Numbered from the stretch's first letter, positions 1 to 8,191 are shown. The stretch is 34,040 bases of DNA from Streptomyces roseochromogenus subsp. oscitans DS 12.976 (GCF_000497445.1 NZ_CM002285.1:8862071-8896110), one strand, 5' to 3'. A program made the numbers and translations. The notes: generated by a model from the letters alone, not told the origin.

Positions 1-412
1 TATCCGTGCGGCACTGATCGATCTGGAGGCACGGGGACTGGTCGAGCGGATCCGCAACCGCGGCTCGTGGGTGCGGGTGGCGACCGTGGAGGAAGCGGTC
101 GCGATCACGGAGTGCCGCATGGTCCTGAAGGACTGTGCGCGGCCAAGGCTGCCATCGCCACCAGTGACGATCAGCTGACCGAACTGGCCGATCTCGGCGC
201 AGCGATGGAGAAGGCCGTCGCCGGCGGCGGGCCGGCCACCTACTCCGACCTCAACCACCGACTCCATGACCGCATCCGGGAGATCTCCGGCCGACGGACC
301 GCGGTCGAGCTGCTGGAGCGGCACAGCGCCCAACTGGTCGGCCACCTCCTCCAGTTGGCGCTCCGGCCCCGGCGCCTGGCCGAGCACCTGGTGATGATCG
401 AGGCCCGGCCCG
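1..412 (+). pseudogene. GntR/FCD-type regulator, truncated and frameshifted
   Basis: The gene enters from outside the window. Frame 2 reads as the end of a GntR winged helix (IRAALIDLEARGLVERIRNR, then GSWVRVATVEEAVAITECRM). At about 125-140 the reading shifts to frame 1 and continues as an FCD-type helical ligand domain (LCAAKAAIATSDDQLTEL, then YSDLNHRLHDRIREISGR and LAEHLVMIEA). The FCD domain stops abruptly near 410, where the sequence turns into an RraA-like protein in another frame. The family normally acts as a ligand-responsive repressor of a neighbouring catabolic operon. The frameshift and the missing C-terminus make function unlikely. Family assignment is fairly sure; the exact breakpoint is not. 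Confidence 0.7.
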
Positions 413-419
413 GCCGCGC

Positions 420-806
420 CCCGTCCAGCAGGGCGTCCGGGTCGCCGGTACCGCGGTCACCGTGCTGTCCTGGCCCGGCGACAACCTCGTGCTCCACGCC
501 GCCGTGGAGCAGTGCGGCGCGGGCGACATCCTGGTCGTCACCACCACCTCCCCGTCGACCGACTGCATGTCCGGCGAGCTGTTCGCCACCGCGCTGCGGC
601 AGCGCGGGGTGCGCGGCCTGGTCATCGACGCGGGCGACCGCGACACCCGGGAACTGCGCGAACTCGGCTTCCCCGCCTGGTCGGCGGCCGTCAGCGCGCA
701 AGGCACCGTGAAGACGACGGGCGGCTCCGTCAACGTCCCTGTCGCTCTCGGCGGCCAGGTCGTCCGCCCCGGTGATGTGATCCTCGCCGACGACCGCTGG
801 GCCTGA
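420..806 (+). pseudogene. RraA-like (HMG/CHA aldolase family) fragment
   Basis: Frame 3 reads through the core of the RraA/4-carboxy-4-hydroxy-2-oxoadipate aldolase fold: VRVAGTAVTVLSWPGDN, LHAAVEQCGAGDILVVTT, RGVRGLVIDAGDRDTREL, GFPAWSAAVSAQGTVKT, SVNVPVALGG and VVRPGDVILADD. The GDILVV and VIDAGDRD segments carry the family's substrate and metal-site motifs. The N-terminus is missing: the frame is joined directly to the decayed GntR gene with no start codon or ribosome binding site. The end is also cut, because TGA follows shortly after the ADD motif where the family normally continues with a C-terminal helix. In intact clusters this aldolase splits 4-carboxy-4-hydroxy-2-oxoadipate to pyruvate and oxaloacetate in gallate or protocatechuate 4,5-cleavage. 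Confidence 0.7.
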
Positions 807-1141
807 CCTTCCTGGTCGTCCTCCTCACCGGCGTGTTCCTCAACAGCGCCCAGACGACGATCTACGCGACTGTCTCCCTCCGGTCCACGCCGGACAACCG
901 TGCCACGGCCGTCGGCCGGACCTCGGGCATGGGCCGCTTCAGTGCCGTCCCCGGGCCTTGGCCGGGCGGCCAGTTGCCCGCCGCGGGCGACGGTGACTGG
1001 GGCTTCACCGCCTTCGCGCTCGCCGGTGTGTCGTCCATGGTGTTCATCGGCATCGCCGCCCTGCGTTCGGCCCGGCGGCCCGAGCCCAGTGGCACCGGGC
1101 AGAAGCTCGTCACCGCCCCCCGCTTCCGTGCGGTGCCGTGA
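797..1141 (+). pseudogene. C-terminal fragment of an MFS (aromatic acid:H+ symporter-like) permease
   Basis: In the frame ending at 1141 the sequence reads LTFLVVLLTGVFLNSAQTTI, then RATAVGRTSGMGRFSAVPGP and GFTAFALAGVSSMVFIGIAA. This is the last three or so membrane segments of an MFS permease. The GxxxGxGRxxAxxGP pattern between two helices is typical of the aromatic acid:H+ symporter (AAHS) group. The first nine helices are absent, and the fragment overlaps the end of the RraA remnant out of frame. AAHS permeases import protocatechuate or benzoate-like acids and often sit beside ring-cleavage genes, which fits the two remnants upstream. Non-functional. Confidence 0.6.
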
Positions 1142-1169
1142 CCGCCTCCTGTCTCTCACCGCTGCTCTC

Positions 1170-1955
1170 TCACCGCTGCGCGTCCGGCTCCACGTCCAGG
1201 CCCGTGCAGGCCAGTTCCCTGTCCACCTCGGCACACGCCTCCACGCCCCGTGGCGAGGACACCGAGAGCATGGGACTGCTGTCCCCGGCGGAGTCGTCCG
1301 CCGGATAGCCGGCCGAGAGCACGTCCTGCCCGGCCCGTACCGACACCTCATGCGTCTTGGCCGACCGCAGCCGCACCTCGGACCAGGCGGTCCCGCAGGC
1401 GGGCGAGTAGCGCAACCGCACGGTGTAGGCGGGGTCGGTGACCGTGCTCACGGTCCGCGCGTCCCTGGCGCACATCGAAGCATCGGGCAACTCGCCCTGG
1501 CAGGACCGGCCGTGACAGCGGGGCACCGCCGACACGGGCTGCTCGGTGGGCGCGTTGCCCGGCCGCGTACACAGGGCGATGACGGCCGTCACCGCCGTCG
1601 CCACGCCGAACAGCGCGAGCGCGGACAGCGGCAGCCAGGGCGCCCGCCAGGACACGATCTTCCGGAACCGCCGCATCCGGCCGGGTTTCTCCGGCCCGGC
1701 CGTGGCCGCGGAGGCGTCGGCCGCCTCCCACAGCGCCAGTACGGCCTCGGGGTCGGCGCCCGCGAGCCGGCACAGCGCCTCCACGGCGGCCCTCGGCGGT
1801 GGCGTGCCGCCGGACAGATAGCGGTGCCACGCGGACTTGCTGTACGGGGTGCGCGCGGCCAGCGCCGCGAGGCTCAGCCCCGTACGGTCCTTCAGTTCGC
1901 GCAGTCCCACCACCAGTGGGTCGTCCGGTGTGGTCGATCCTTGGGGGTGCCGCAT
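1170..1955 (-). CDS. XRE-family helix-turn-helix membrane protein with DUF2690
   Basis: A 261-aa protein with an XRE-type helix-turn-helix at about residues 15-50 (VGLRELKDRTGLSLAALA, YSKSAWHRYLSGG). A cytoplasmic linker and one transmembrane helix follow (about 107-128). The extracytoplasmic domain has the DUF2690 cysteine pattern (CHGRSCQGELPDASMC, then RYSPACGTAWSEVRL). The layout is common in Streptomyces and suggests a membrane-tethered DNA-binding protein, although no ligand or target is known for the family. The ATG at 1955 is preceded by GGAGCCGAGG. The gene stands alone on the minus strand, with a strong hairpin upstream (2077-2116) isolating it from the SH3 gene. Confidence 0.85.
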   Translation of the reverse strand: MRHPQGSTTPDDPLVVGLRELKDRTGLSLAALAARTPYSKSAWHRYLSGGTPPPRAAVEALCRLAGADPEAVLALWEAADASAATAGPEKPGRMRRFRKIVSWRAPWLPLSALALFGVATAVTAVIALCTRPGNAPTEQPVSAVPRCHGRSCQGELPDASMCARDARTVSTVTDPAYTVRLRYSPACGTAWSEVRLRSAKTHEVSVRAGQDVLSAGYPADDSAGDSSPMLSVSSPRGVEACAEVDRELACTGLDVEPDAQR

Positions 1956-2076
1956 CGTGCGTCCTCGGCTCCGTTTCCGCTATGGGCGCTTTAGCCCCTG
2001 TTGTCGGAATGGCTGCCCAGCAGTGCGGCGACTGCAACGTCCGGTGAGGTATGAGGAGGGTGAGGTGCGCGGGCGT

Positions 2077-2116
2077 GCCGAAGGCCCGTTCGGGGGTCGT
2101 CGAACGGGCCTTCGGC
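2077..2116 (-). terminator. Strong hairpin terminator after the SH3-domain gene
   Basis: A perfect 16-bp inverted repeat, GCCGAAGGCCCGTTCG, with an 8-nt loop (2093-2100). It lies 29 nt beyond the stop codon of the minus-strand SH3 gene and upstream of the next minus-strand gene. No clear T-tract is present, as is usual for streptomycete terminators. Confidence 0.8.
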
Positions 2117-2144
2117 AGCTAGGCGGTGCGGCGGTGTCGTGCCG

Positions 2145-2708
2145 TCAGCACCAGGGAAGGGTGCGATTGGCGCGGACGTAGTGGGCCGAGACATAGCCCG
2201 CGTGGTGCCGTAGCCGGTACCAGACGCGGTTCCCGTGCACCCAGGAGCCGCGCGTCTGGCAGACGAGCGCCAGCTGCCGGCCCTTCTGCCGGTGACCGAC
2301 CACCCGGTAGCCGGTGCCCGGCCCGGAACGGACGTTCAGCCAGGCGTGACGCGTGGCGACCCGGCCGGTGACGGGCAGCACGCGACGGTGCGACACCGGC
2401 TGCACCGCGAGACGGTGGTCCAGGTGGTACAGCGCCATGTGCGAGGCGAGCCGGTAGGCCATCGCCCGCTCGACGGAGAGGTACACCGCTGCCTGGGTCG
2501 TGGAGCGGTGGCCGCGGTACACGCGGTGTGCGTGGTGCCTGCGGAGGTGGTGGCGGTGGTGGGCGCGGTGGTGGGTGGCGTACTGGGCGACGGCGCTGGG
2601 CACCGGGTGCTGTGCGGCGGTCGCCGCGGTGGCACCGGCCGCCGTGGGCAGGAGTGCGAGCACCGTGACCGTGGCCAGCAGACCGCCCTTCAGAGTCCGT
2701 AGGATCAT
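2145..2708 (-). CDS. Secreted His-rich protein with bacterial SH3 domain
   Basis: A 187-aa protein beginning MILRTLKGGLLATVTVLALL, a classic signal peptide with likely cleavage after the Ala-rich stretch near residue 30. The mature N-terminus is very rich in His and Arg (about residues 45-68, HHRAHHRHHLRRHHAH). The C-terminal half is an SH3b domain (HAWLNVRSGPGTGYRVVGH, then WVHGNRVWYRLRHHAGYVSA), a fold usually used to bind cell-wall peptides. The ATG at 2708 was chosen over upstream in-frame codons because CCGGAGGTTTCC directly precedes it and the signal peptide starts there. The role is probably at the cell wall. The His cluster could bind metal, but that is inference. Confidence 0.8.
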   Translation of the reverse strand: MILRTLKGGLLATVTVLALLPTAAGATAATAAQHPVPSAVAQYATHHRAHHRHHLRRHHAHRVYRGHRSTTQAAVYLSVERAMAYRLASHMALYHLDHRLAVQPVSHRRVLPVTGRVATRHAWLNVRSGPGTGYRVVGHRQKGRQLALVCQTRGSWVHGNRVWYRLRHHAGYVSAHYVRANRTLPWC

Positions 2709-2916
2709 GGAAACCTCCGGCTGTCGTTCTCGTGACCACGAGCAGTGATCACGACAGCAAGCGTTTCCGTGGCGGGTCATCAGGATGCCGTCCCGCTGTC
2801 CCCGGGGACGGCCGGGACGTCCCGTGGGACGGGCCCCGTCCGGCGCAGGTCGTCCGGTCCGCGGCGCAGGGGTGTTCCGCCCTCCCGTCCGTCCCGGCGG
2901 ACGTCCGGGTGATGTG

Positions 2917-3204
2917 TCAGAGCGTCTCGGCCATGGTGATGGTCCGCTCCTTGAGCAGGGGGAACACCGTTCCCCGGATCAGCTCCGCGAAATGGTCCGT
3001 CACCTTGTGCGCCTCGAAGCCGGCCCGGTCGGTGTAGCACTCGTACAGCACGAACGCCCCCGGCCGGTCGACGACCTCGTGCGCCTCGTAGGCGAGGTTC
3101 GCGGGTTCCGACGGGACGAGTTCGCGCATCTTCCGCAGCGCGTCGCGCACGGTGTCCGCGTCGGCGGGGGCGCACTGGTACTGGGCGACGACGGCGAAGG
3201 CCAT
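2917..3204 (-). CDS. Antibiotic biosynthesis monooxygenase (ABM) domain protein
   Basis: A 95-aa single-domain protein with the ABM ferredoxin-like fold signature: FAVVAQYQCAPADADTVRDA, then NLAYEAHEVVDRPGAFVLYE, followed by GFEAHKVTDHFAELI. Length and motif order match the small dimeric quinol monooxygenase/YgiN-like family, which oxidises quinols or polyketides or degrades haem without a classic cofactor. The ATG at 3204 has GGAGGAACTCC immediately upstream. It is monocistronic. The substrate cannot be read from the sequence. Confidence 0.8.
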   Translation of the reverse strand: MAFAVVAQYQCAPADADTVRDALRKMRELVPSEPANLAYEAHEVVDRPGAFVLYECYTDRAGFEAHKVTDHFAELIRGTVFPLLKERTITMAETL

Positions 3205-3240
3205 GGAGTTCCTCCGGTGCCAGGAAGAGCGGTGGACCCG

Positions 3241-3540
3241 CTGATTCCAGCACGCTCACGGCGATGGGCGGCCTGTGCGACACGCAGGGGATACGGGCAT
3301 GCCCACGGAATCGCCGTCCGACGGCGGATCGCCGACTCCGATCCGCTGCGGCCGGGGAAGCCGGCGCGGCGCCTGGGCGTGGCGGCCTCGCATGTGGCGC
3401 GGGCCGTGCGGCACCTGCGGAAGGGCGGGTACGTCATGTGTGCCGGGAGGCGGACGGCATCGGGGCACGGCGTGACGGTCTTACGGCCTGACACCGGCGT
3501 CCTGCGGAAAGGGAGCGCCCTCGTGTCTACCGTCCAGTAA
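3241..3540 (+). pseudogene. Possible GntR-type winged-helix remnant
   Basis: One plus-strand frame reads AVRRRIADSDPLRPGKPARR, then LGVAASHVARAVRHLRKGGY. This follows the GntR helix-turn-helix consensus (RRRIADG.LxPG, LGVSxxTVxxALRxLxxEGYV) with the usual LPSExELA segment shortened. No start codon with a convincing ribosome binding site lies at the right place, and the tail after the HTH does not resemble an effector domain. It may be a decayed small GntR-like regulator. The match is short, so a chance reading frame in GC-rich DNA is not excluded. Confidence 0.35.
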
Positions 3541-3608
3541 TATCCGGCGCGGGGAGTCGCCCGGAACGAGTCGGACCCGGCAAGGGGCCCGAACGAGGAG
3601 GGACGGTC

Positions 3609-4076
3609 ATGACGGAACGTATCGAGGTCGGGGACAAGGCCGAGGACTTCGCCCTGCCCGACGAGACCGGTGCCACCCGCCGGCTCAGCGAGCTGCTGGC
3701 CGACGGGCCGGTGGTGCTCTTCTTCTACCCCGCCGCTCTCTCCCCTGGCTGCACCGCCGAGGCCTGCCACTTCCGCGACCTCGCCGCCGAGTTCGCCGCC
3801 GTCGGCGCCCGGCCCGTCGGTATCAGCGGCGACGGCGTCGACAAGCAGCAGGAGTTCGCCGGCCGGCACGGCCTCGGCATGCCGCTGCTCTCCGATGCCG
3901 ACGGCACGGTCCGTGAGCGGTTCGGGGTCAAGCGCGGTTTCTCCCTCGTCCCCACCAAACGCGTCACTTTCGTGATCGCTCAGGATCGCACGGTGCTGGA
4001 GATCGTCCGCAGCGAGCTGCGCATGAACACCCACGCCGACCGGGCCCTGACCGCCCTGCGCGCCCACAAGGGCTGA
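3609..4076 (+). CDS. Peroxiredoxin (BCP/AhpC-TSA family)
   Basis: A 155-aa thioredoxin-fold peroxidase of the bacterioferritin-comigratory-protein type, reducing H2O2 and organic hydroperoxides with thiol electrons in the cytoplasm. The peroxidatic cysteine is C48 in SPGCTAEACHF. C53, five residues on, matches the resolving cysteine of atypical 2-Cys BCP enzymes. The strand FALPDETGATRRLSELL, the VVLFFYPAALSPGC active-site loop and VPTKRVTFVIAQDRTV are all in place, and length is normal. The ATG follows GAGGAGGG. The gene lies 44 nt ahead of the large phosphatase gene with only a short GCCGGA/TCCGGC hairpin between, so limited co-transcription is possible. Confidence 0.9.
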   Translation: MTERIEVGDKAEDFALPDETGATRRLSELLADGPVVLFFYPAALSPGCTAEACHFRDLAAEFAAVGARPVGISGDGVDKQQEFAGRHGLGMPLLSDADGTVRERFGVKRGFSLVPTKRVTFVIAQDRTVLEIVRSELRMNTHADRALTALRAHKG

Positions 4077-4155
4077 ACGGCTCCTGTCCCTCGCCGGACC
4101 CTCCGGCACGCTCGCGCGCTTGATGTGCCGCGGCAATCGGAACATCCTGGGGCAT

Positions 4156-6486
4156 ATGAAGCATGGCGCCGCCGTGGTGGTCATCGATGCCCTTGGCACG
4201 GTGACCGGGTGGAGCGAGGGAGCGCGGCGGCTCACGGGCCGTCCGGCCGCGGATGTCGTGGGCCGGCCCGCCGCCGAACTGCTCGCCGAGGACATCCCGG
4301 ACGACGTGCTCGCCGCGCGCGCCGGTATCGTCGCGCTGCGTCACCGTGACGGCCACCGCATCGACCTGGCCGTCACCGCCTGCCCTGTCGCCGGGGCCGA
4401 CGGGCAGCCCACCGGCTTCGTCATCACGGCTGACCCACCCGACGCCACCCTGCCGGCCGAGGCCTTCGAACAGGCCTCCATGTCCATGTCGGTCTTCGAC
4501 CTCCAGCAGCGCTATGTCCGGGTCAACGACACCGCCTGCAAGGTGATGGGCGTCCCCGAGTCCGCGCTGACCGGCCGCTTCTTCCCGGAGACCGTGGAGG
4601 AGACCGCATACAACCAGGGCTTCCTGCGCCATCTCCGGGAGGTCGCCGAGACCGGCCGGCCCGTCCGCTACGAGAGCTTCGCCGGCGCCCCCGCCCTGAA
4701 CCGGGAGCACCTGTGGAGCATCGAGATGTGGCCGCTGCGCGCCGCCTCCGGCGAGCTGACCGGGGTCGCCATGGCCGCCTTCGACAACACCGAGCAGTAC
4801 TGGGCCCGCCGCCGTCTCGCCCTGCTCAACGAGGCTACGACCGCCGTCGGCACCACCCTGGACGTGGTGCGCACCGCCGAGGAACTGATCGACATCCTCG
4901 TCCCGCGCTACGCCGACTTCGCCAGTGTCGACCTGCTCGACTGGGTGCTGGGCGCGGACGAGCCGCCGATGATGCCGGACGGCGTCGTCGTACTGCACCG
5001 CATCGCCCACGGCTCGACCCACGAGGGCAATCCCGGCGCGGCCGTCCGCATCGGCGAGACAGATCTCTATCCGCCGGGCTCACCGCCCGCCCGCGCCCTG
5101 CGCGAGGGCCGCGCGATGCTCAGCCAGGCCGGCGAGCCGGAGTTCGTCGAATGGCTGGAGGAGCGCAACGCGCGCTCGCCGGAGAGCCGCCCCCATCGGC
5201 TGGGCGTCCACTCCCTGCTCGCGGTGCCCCTGCGGGCCCGCGGCACCACGCTGGGCATCGCGGTCTGTGTGCGCTCGGCCCACCCCGACGACTACGGTTG
5301 CGACGACGCCGTCTTCGCCGAGGAACTCGGCAGCCGCGCCGCCGTCTCCATCGACAACGCCCGCCGCTTCGCCCGCGAGCGCACCACCGCCCTCGCCCTC
5401 CAGCACAGCCTGCTGCCGAGGGGCCTGCCCGGACAGGCCGCGGTCGAGGTGGCCCACCGCTATCTGCCGTGCGGATCGCTGGCCGGCATCGGCGGCGACT
5501 GGTTCGACGTCATCCCGCTCTCCGGCGGCCGGGTCGGCCTCGTCGTGGGCGACGTCGTCGGCCACGGCATCCAGTCCTCGGCCACCATGGGCCGACTGCG
5601 CACGGCCGTACGCACCCTCGCCGACGTCGATCTGCCGCCCGACGAACTCCTCACGCACCTGGACGACCTGGTCACCCACCTGGCCGCCGAGGACAGCGGC
5701 GAGGAGGTGGCCGAACTCGGTGCCACCTGCCTGTATGCCGTCTACGACCCCGTCTCCCGCCTCCTCACCCTGGCCGCCGCCGGCCACCCGGCCCCGGCCG
5801 TCGTCCTGCCGGGCGGCACCGCCGAGTCCATCCCCATGAGCGCCGGACCACCCCTCGGTGTCGGCGGGCTGCCGTTCGAGGCGACGGAGCTGGAGCTGCC
5901 CGAGGGCTCGGTCGTCGCGCTCTACACCGACGGCCTGATCGAGGACCGCGACCGGGACCTCGACGGTGCCGCCGACGCACTGCGCAGAGCCCTCAGCGCA
6001 CCCACCGCCTCCCTCGAGGCCCTGTGCGACAGCGTCCTGAAGGCCGTCCTGCCCGACCAGCACAGCGACGACGTCGCCCTGCTGCTCGTGCGCACCCGCG
6101 CCCTCGGCGCCGACCGGGTCGCCACCTGGGACGTCCCGCCCGACCCCGCCGAAGTCGCCGCCTTCCGGCAGGCGGTCGGCGAGCAACTGGCCACCTGGGG
6201 GCTGGACGAGGCCGCCTTCGTCACCGAACTCGTCGTCAGCGAACTCGTCACCAATGCCATCCGCTACGGCGAACCGCCCATCCAGCTCCGGCTGATCCGC
6301 GACCGCGCGCTCATCTGCGAGGTCTCCGACGCCAGTTCCACCTCACCGCATCTGCGCCGGGCGCACGCCTACGACGAGGGCGGCCGCGGACTGCTGCTGG
6401 TCGCCCAGCTCACCCAGCGCTGGGGCAGCAGACAGACCGGCCGGGGCAAGACGATCTGGGCCGAGCAGGCACTGCCCGACACCTGA
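4156..6486 (+). CDS. PAS-PAS-GAF-PP2C(SpoIIE)-HATPase regulatory phosphatase
   Basis: A large multidomain signalling protein (776 aa from the ATG at 4156; 788 aa from the TTG at 4120). Numbered from 4120: PAS domain at about 15-105, a second PAS at about 115-228 ending in a PAC-like tail, GAF at about 240-415, SpoIIE/PP2C phosphatase at about 430-645, and an RsbW-like HATPase at about 665-785. The phosphatase metal motifs are present (GGDWFD 458-463, GDVVGHG 477-483, YTDGLIE). So is the ATPase N-box (ELVVSELVTNAIRYG) and a GRGLLLV lid. Such proteins both dephosphorylate anti-sigma-factor antagonists and carry a kinase-like module, linking a sensed signal to an alternative sigma factor. No RsbV/RsbW partner lies nearby. 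The start is uncertain because neither candidate has a strong ribosome binding site. Confidence 0.88.
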   Translation: MKHGAAVVVIDALGTVTGWSEGARRLTGRPAADVVGRPAAELLAEDIPDDVLAARAGIVALRHRDGHRIDLAVTACPVAGADGQPTGFVITADPPDATLPAEAFEQASMSMSVFDLQQRYVRVNDTACKVMGVPESALTGRFFPETVEETAYNQGFLRHLREVAETGRPVRYESFAGAPALNREHLWSIEMWPLRAASGELTGVAMAAFDNTEQYWARRRLALLNEATTAVGTTLDVVRTAEELIDILVPRYADFASVDLLDWVLGADEPPMMPDGVVVLHRIAHGSTHEGNPGAAVRIGETDLYPPGSPPARALREGRAMLSQAGEPEFVEWLEERNARSPESRPHRLGVHSLLAVPLRARGTTLGIAVCVRSAHPDDYGCDDAVFAEELGSRAAVSIDNARRFARERTTALALQHSLLPRGLPGQAAVEVAHRYLPCGSLAGIGGDWFDVIPLSGGRVGLVVGDVVGHGIQSSATMGRLRTAVRTLADVDLPPDELLTHLDDLVTHLAAEDSGEEVAELGATCLYAVYDPVSRLLTLAAAGHPAPAVVLPGGTAESIPMSAGPPLGVGGLPFEATELELPEGSVVALYTDGLIEDRDRDLDGAADALRRALSAPTASLEALCDSVLKAVLPDQHSDDVALLLVRTRALGADRVATWDVPPDPAEVAAFRQAVGEQLATWGLDEAAFVTELVVSELVTNAIRYGEPPIQLRLIRDRALICEVSDASSTSPHLRRAHAYDEGGRGLLLVAQLTQRWGSRQTGRGKTIWAEQALPDT

Positions 6487-6495
6487 CCAGCCCGC

Positions 6496-6640
6496 TCACT
6501 GGAACGGGCGGCCCGGGTTCGGCGCGTCCTCCGAGAACGGGGAGCCGTGCGGCAGCACATGGAGCCCAGAGAGCGCAGAGAGCGCATAGTACTGGCTGAG
6601 CGTGCCCTGCTTCGCCACGCCGTACAGCGGCCCGTCGTGG
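6496..6640 (-). pseudogene. Unidentified coding remnant
   Basis: One minus-strand frame ends at a stop at 6496 and reads GPLYGVAKQGTLSQYYALSA, then HVLPHGSPFSEDAPNPGRPF. It looks like genuine protein sequence rather than an antisense shadow. Reading upstream, the likely continuation (FMFIV, then EFGPNSPQW) lies in other frames, so at least two frameshifts are implied, and no start was found. The family is not recognised. The phrase GPLYGVAKQG loosely recalls beta-propeller lectin repeats, but this is weak. Confidence 0.3.
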
Positions 6641-6736
6641 TGTCACGATGAACATGAAGCCCACTGGGGCGAGTTGGGGCCGAATTCCGCGATCCGGATC
6701 CGCTCCCGGGCCTGCAACCCCTCCTGGCACTGCCGT

Positions 6737-7345
6737 TCACTGCTCGCCGTCGGCCGCGACCTGGGCGAGGGTGCGGCCGGTGCGCACCGAGCGGGCACGC
6801 CGGGGATCGGGGGTGCCGTGGCCGTCCGACCGCGCCGGGCCCTTGCGCACCAGCAGCCAGGCCTCCTCCTCGTCCGCACCGCTGCGGAACCGGGTGAGCG
6901 CGTACTCGCCGTGCAGCTTCGCCCCGTGCAGCCGGAACGTGGCGTGCCCGCGCTCCAAAGACTCCCCGAACTCCACCGGACGGCCCCCGCGGTCGTGGCT
7001 GAGCGGCTCATAAGTGCCGCGGTCCCACACGATCACCGTGCCGCCGCCGTACTCGCCCTTCGGGATCACGCCCTCGAAGTCCTCGTACTCCAGCGGATGG
7101 TCCTCCGTCGGTACGGCCAGCCGCTTGTCCCCGGGGTCGGTGGACGGGCCCTTCGGGACCGACCAGGACTTCAGGACGTCGTCGACCTGGAGCCGGGAGT
7201 CGAAGTGCATCCGCCGCGCGTCGTGGATCTGCACCACGAAATGAGGCTGCTCTCCCCCCTCCCGGTGCTGCTGCCCCGACGGTTCACGGGTCCGCTCGAA
7301 GTCGCGCTTGCCGCGATACGTCCGCAGCCGGTCCTCCGCTGCCAC
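6737..7345 (-). CDS. Stand-alone LigD-type 3'-phosphoesterase
   Basis: A 202-aa protein consisting essentially of the 3'-phosphoesterase (PE) module found at the N-terminus of the bacterial NHEJ ligase LigD. The active-site residues are recognisable: H41, H47, D49 and R51 in HDARRMHFDSRL, and H83 and Y87 in EDHPLEYEDFEG. They are followed by IPKGEYGGGTVIVWDRGTYE. The family removes 3'-phosphates and 3'-terminal ribonucleotides at DNA ends before ligation. No ligase, primase or Ku gene is adjacent in the window. Free-standing PE proteins are known in actinobacteria and archaea. The protein ends with a basic, poorly conserved tail. Confidence 0.88.
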   Translation of the reverse strand: MAAEDRLRTYRGKRDFERTREPSGQQHREGGEQPHFVVQIHDARRMHFDSRLQVDDVLKSWSVPKGPSTDPGDKRLAVPTEDHPLEYEDFEGVIPKGEYGGGTVIVWDRGTYEPLSHDRGGRPVEFGESLERGHATFRLHGAKLHGEYALTRFRSGADEEEAWLLVRKGPARSDGHGTPDPRRARSVRTGRTLAQVAADGEQ

Positions 7346-7402
7346 GTGCGGCTCCTTCCGTGCGTCCGCCCCACGGGCCCCGAGTACCCCCGGCCGGGCC
7401 GT

Positions 7403-8191
7403 TCAGCCCGCGATGCCGTCCAGCTCGGCGACCGCGTCGTCCGGCAGCACCAGGCTCGCGGCGGCGATGTTCTCCCGCAAGTGCTCCGGCGAGGACGTAC
7501 CGGGGATGAGCGCGATGTTCGGCGACCGGCGCAGCAGCCAGGCCAGCGCCACCTGCTGCGGCGAGGCATCCAGCCGGGCGGCGACCTTCGCCGGCGTTCC
7601 GGACTGCAGCGGGGTGAAACCGCCGAGCGGGAAGTACGGCACGAAGGCGATGTTGCCGGCGGCCGTGCGCGCCACGAGGGCGTCGTCCTGCCGGTTGGCC
7701 AGGTTGTACAGGTTCTGCACGCTCACCACGGGTGCGATGGCCAGCGCCTCGTCCAGTTGCGCGGCGGTCACCGTGCTCAGCCCCAGGTGCCGGATCAGCC
7801 CCCGCTCCCGCAGCCCGGCCAGCGCGCCGAACTGCTCGGCCAGGGAGTCGTCGTTCGGGGCGTCCGCGTCGCCCAGCCGCAGATTGACCACGTCCAGGGC
7901 ATCCACGCCGAGGTTGCGCAGGTTGTCGTACACCTGCGCCTTCAGGTCCTCGGGGTAGGGGTGCAGAGCCTCCCTGATGATCTCGTTGACGACCGCGGGA
8001 CCGTAGAAGTCGGCGGTGTCGATGTGCGTGATGCCCGCCTCCACCACCGCGCGGAGCACCGCGACGGCCCGGTCACGGTCCTTCGGCGGACCGGAGACAC
8101 CCGGCCCGGCCAGTTGCATGGCGCCGTAGCCGACGCGGGTCAGGGCCAGGCCGTCTGCCGGGGTGATCGTGCCGCCGAGCTGTGCAGTCAT
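7403..8191 (-). CDS. Aldo/keto reductase with an internal deletion
   Basis: A 262-aa TIM-barrel oxidoreductase related to the YdbC-like aldo/keto reductases. The start (LTRVGYGAMQLAGPGV), the catalytic Asp58 and Tyr63 (HIDTADFYGP), VVSVQNLYNLANR and the NADPH-binding end (IALIPGTSSPEHLRENI) are all clear. After HPYPEDL (residue 83) the family normally runs through a strand of the type VIVTKVGA, which carries the catalytic lysine, plus a loop of about 20 residues. Here the sequence jumps straight to KAQVYDNLRNLG. The frame is open, so the gene looks intact but the enzyme probably is not. The ATG at 8191 is preceded by GAGAGG. It is the first of two aldo/keto reductases on this strand. Confidence 0.85.
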   Translation of the reverse strand: MTAQLGGTITPADGLALTRVGYGAMQLAGPGVSGPPKDRDRAVAVLRAVVEAGITHIDTADFYGPAVVNEIIREALHPYPEDLKAQVYDNLRNLGVDALDVVNLRLGDADAPNDDSLAEQFGALAGLRERGLIRHLGLSTVTAAQLDEALAIAPVVSVQNLYNLANRQDDALVARTAAGNIAFVPYFPLGGFTPLQSGTPAKVAARLDASPQQVALAWLLRRSPNIALIPGTSSPEHLRENIAAASLVLPDDAVAELDGIAG

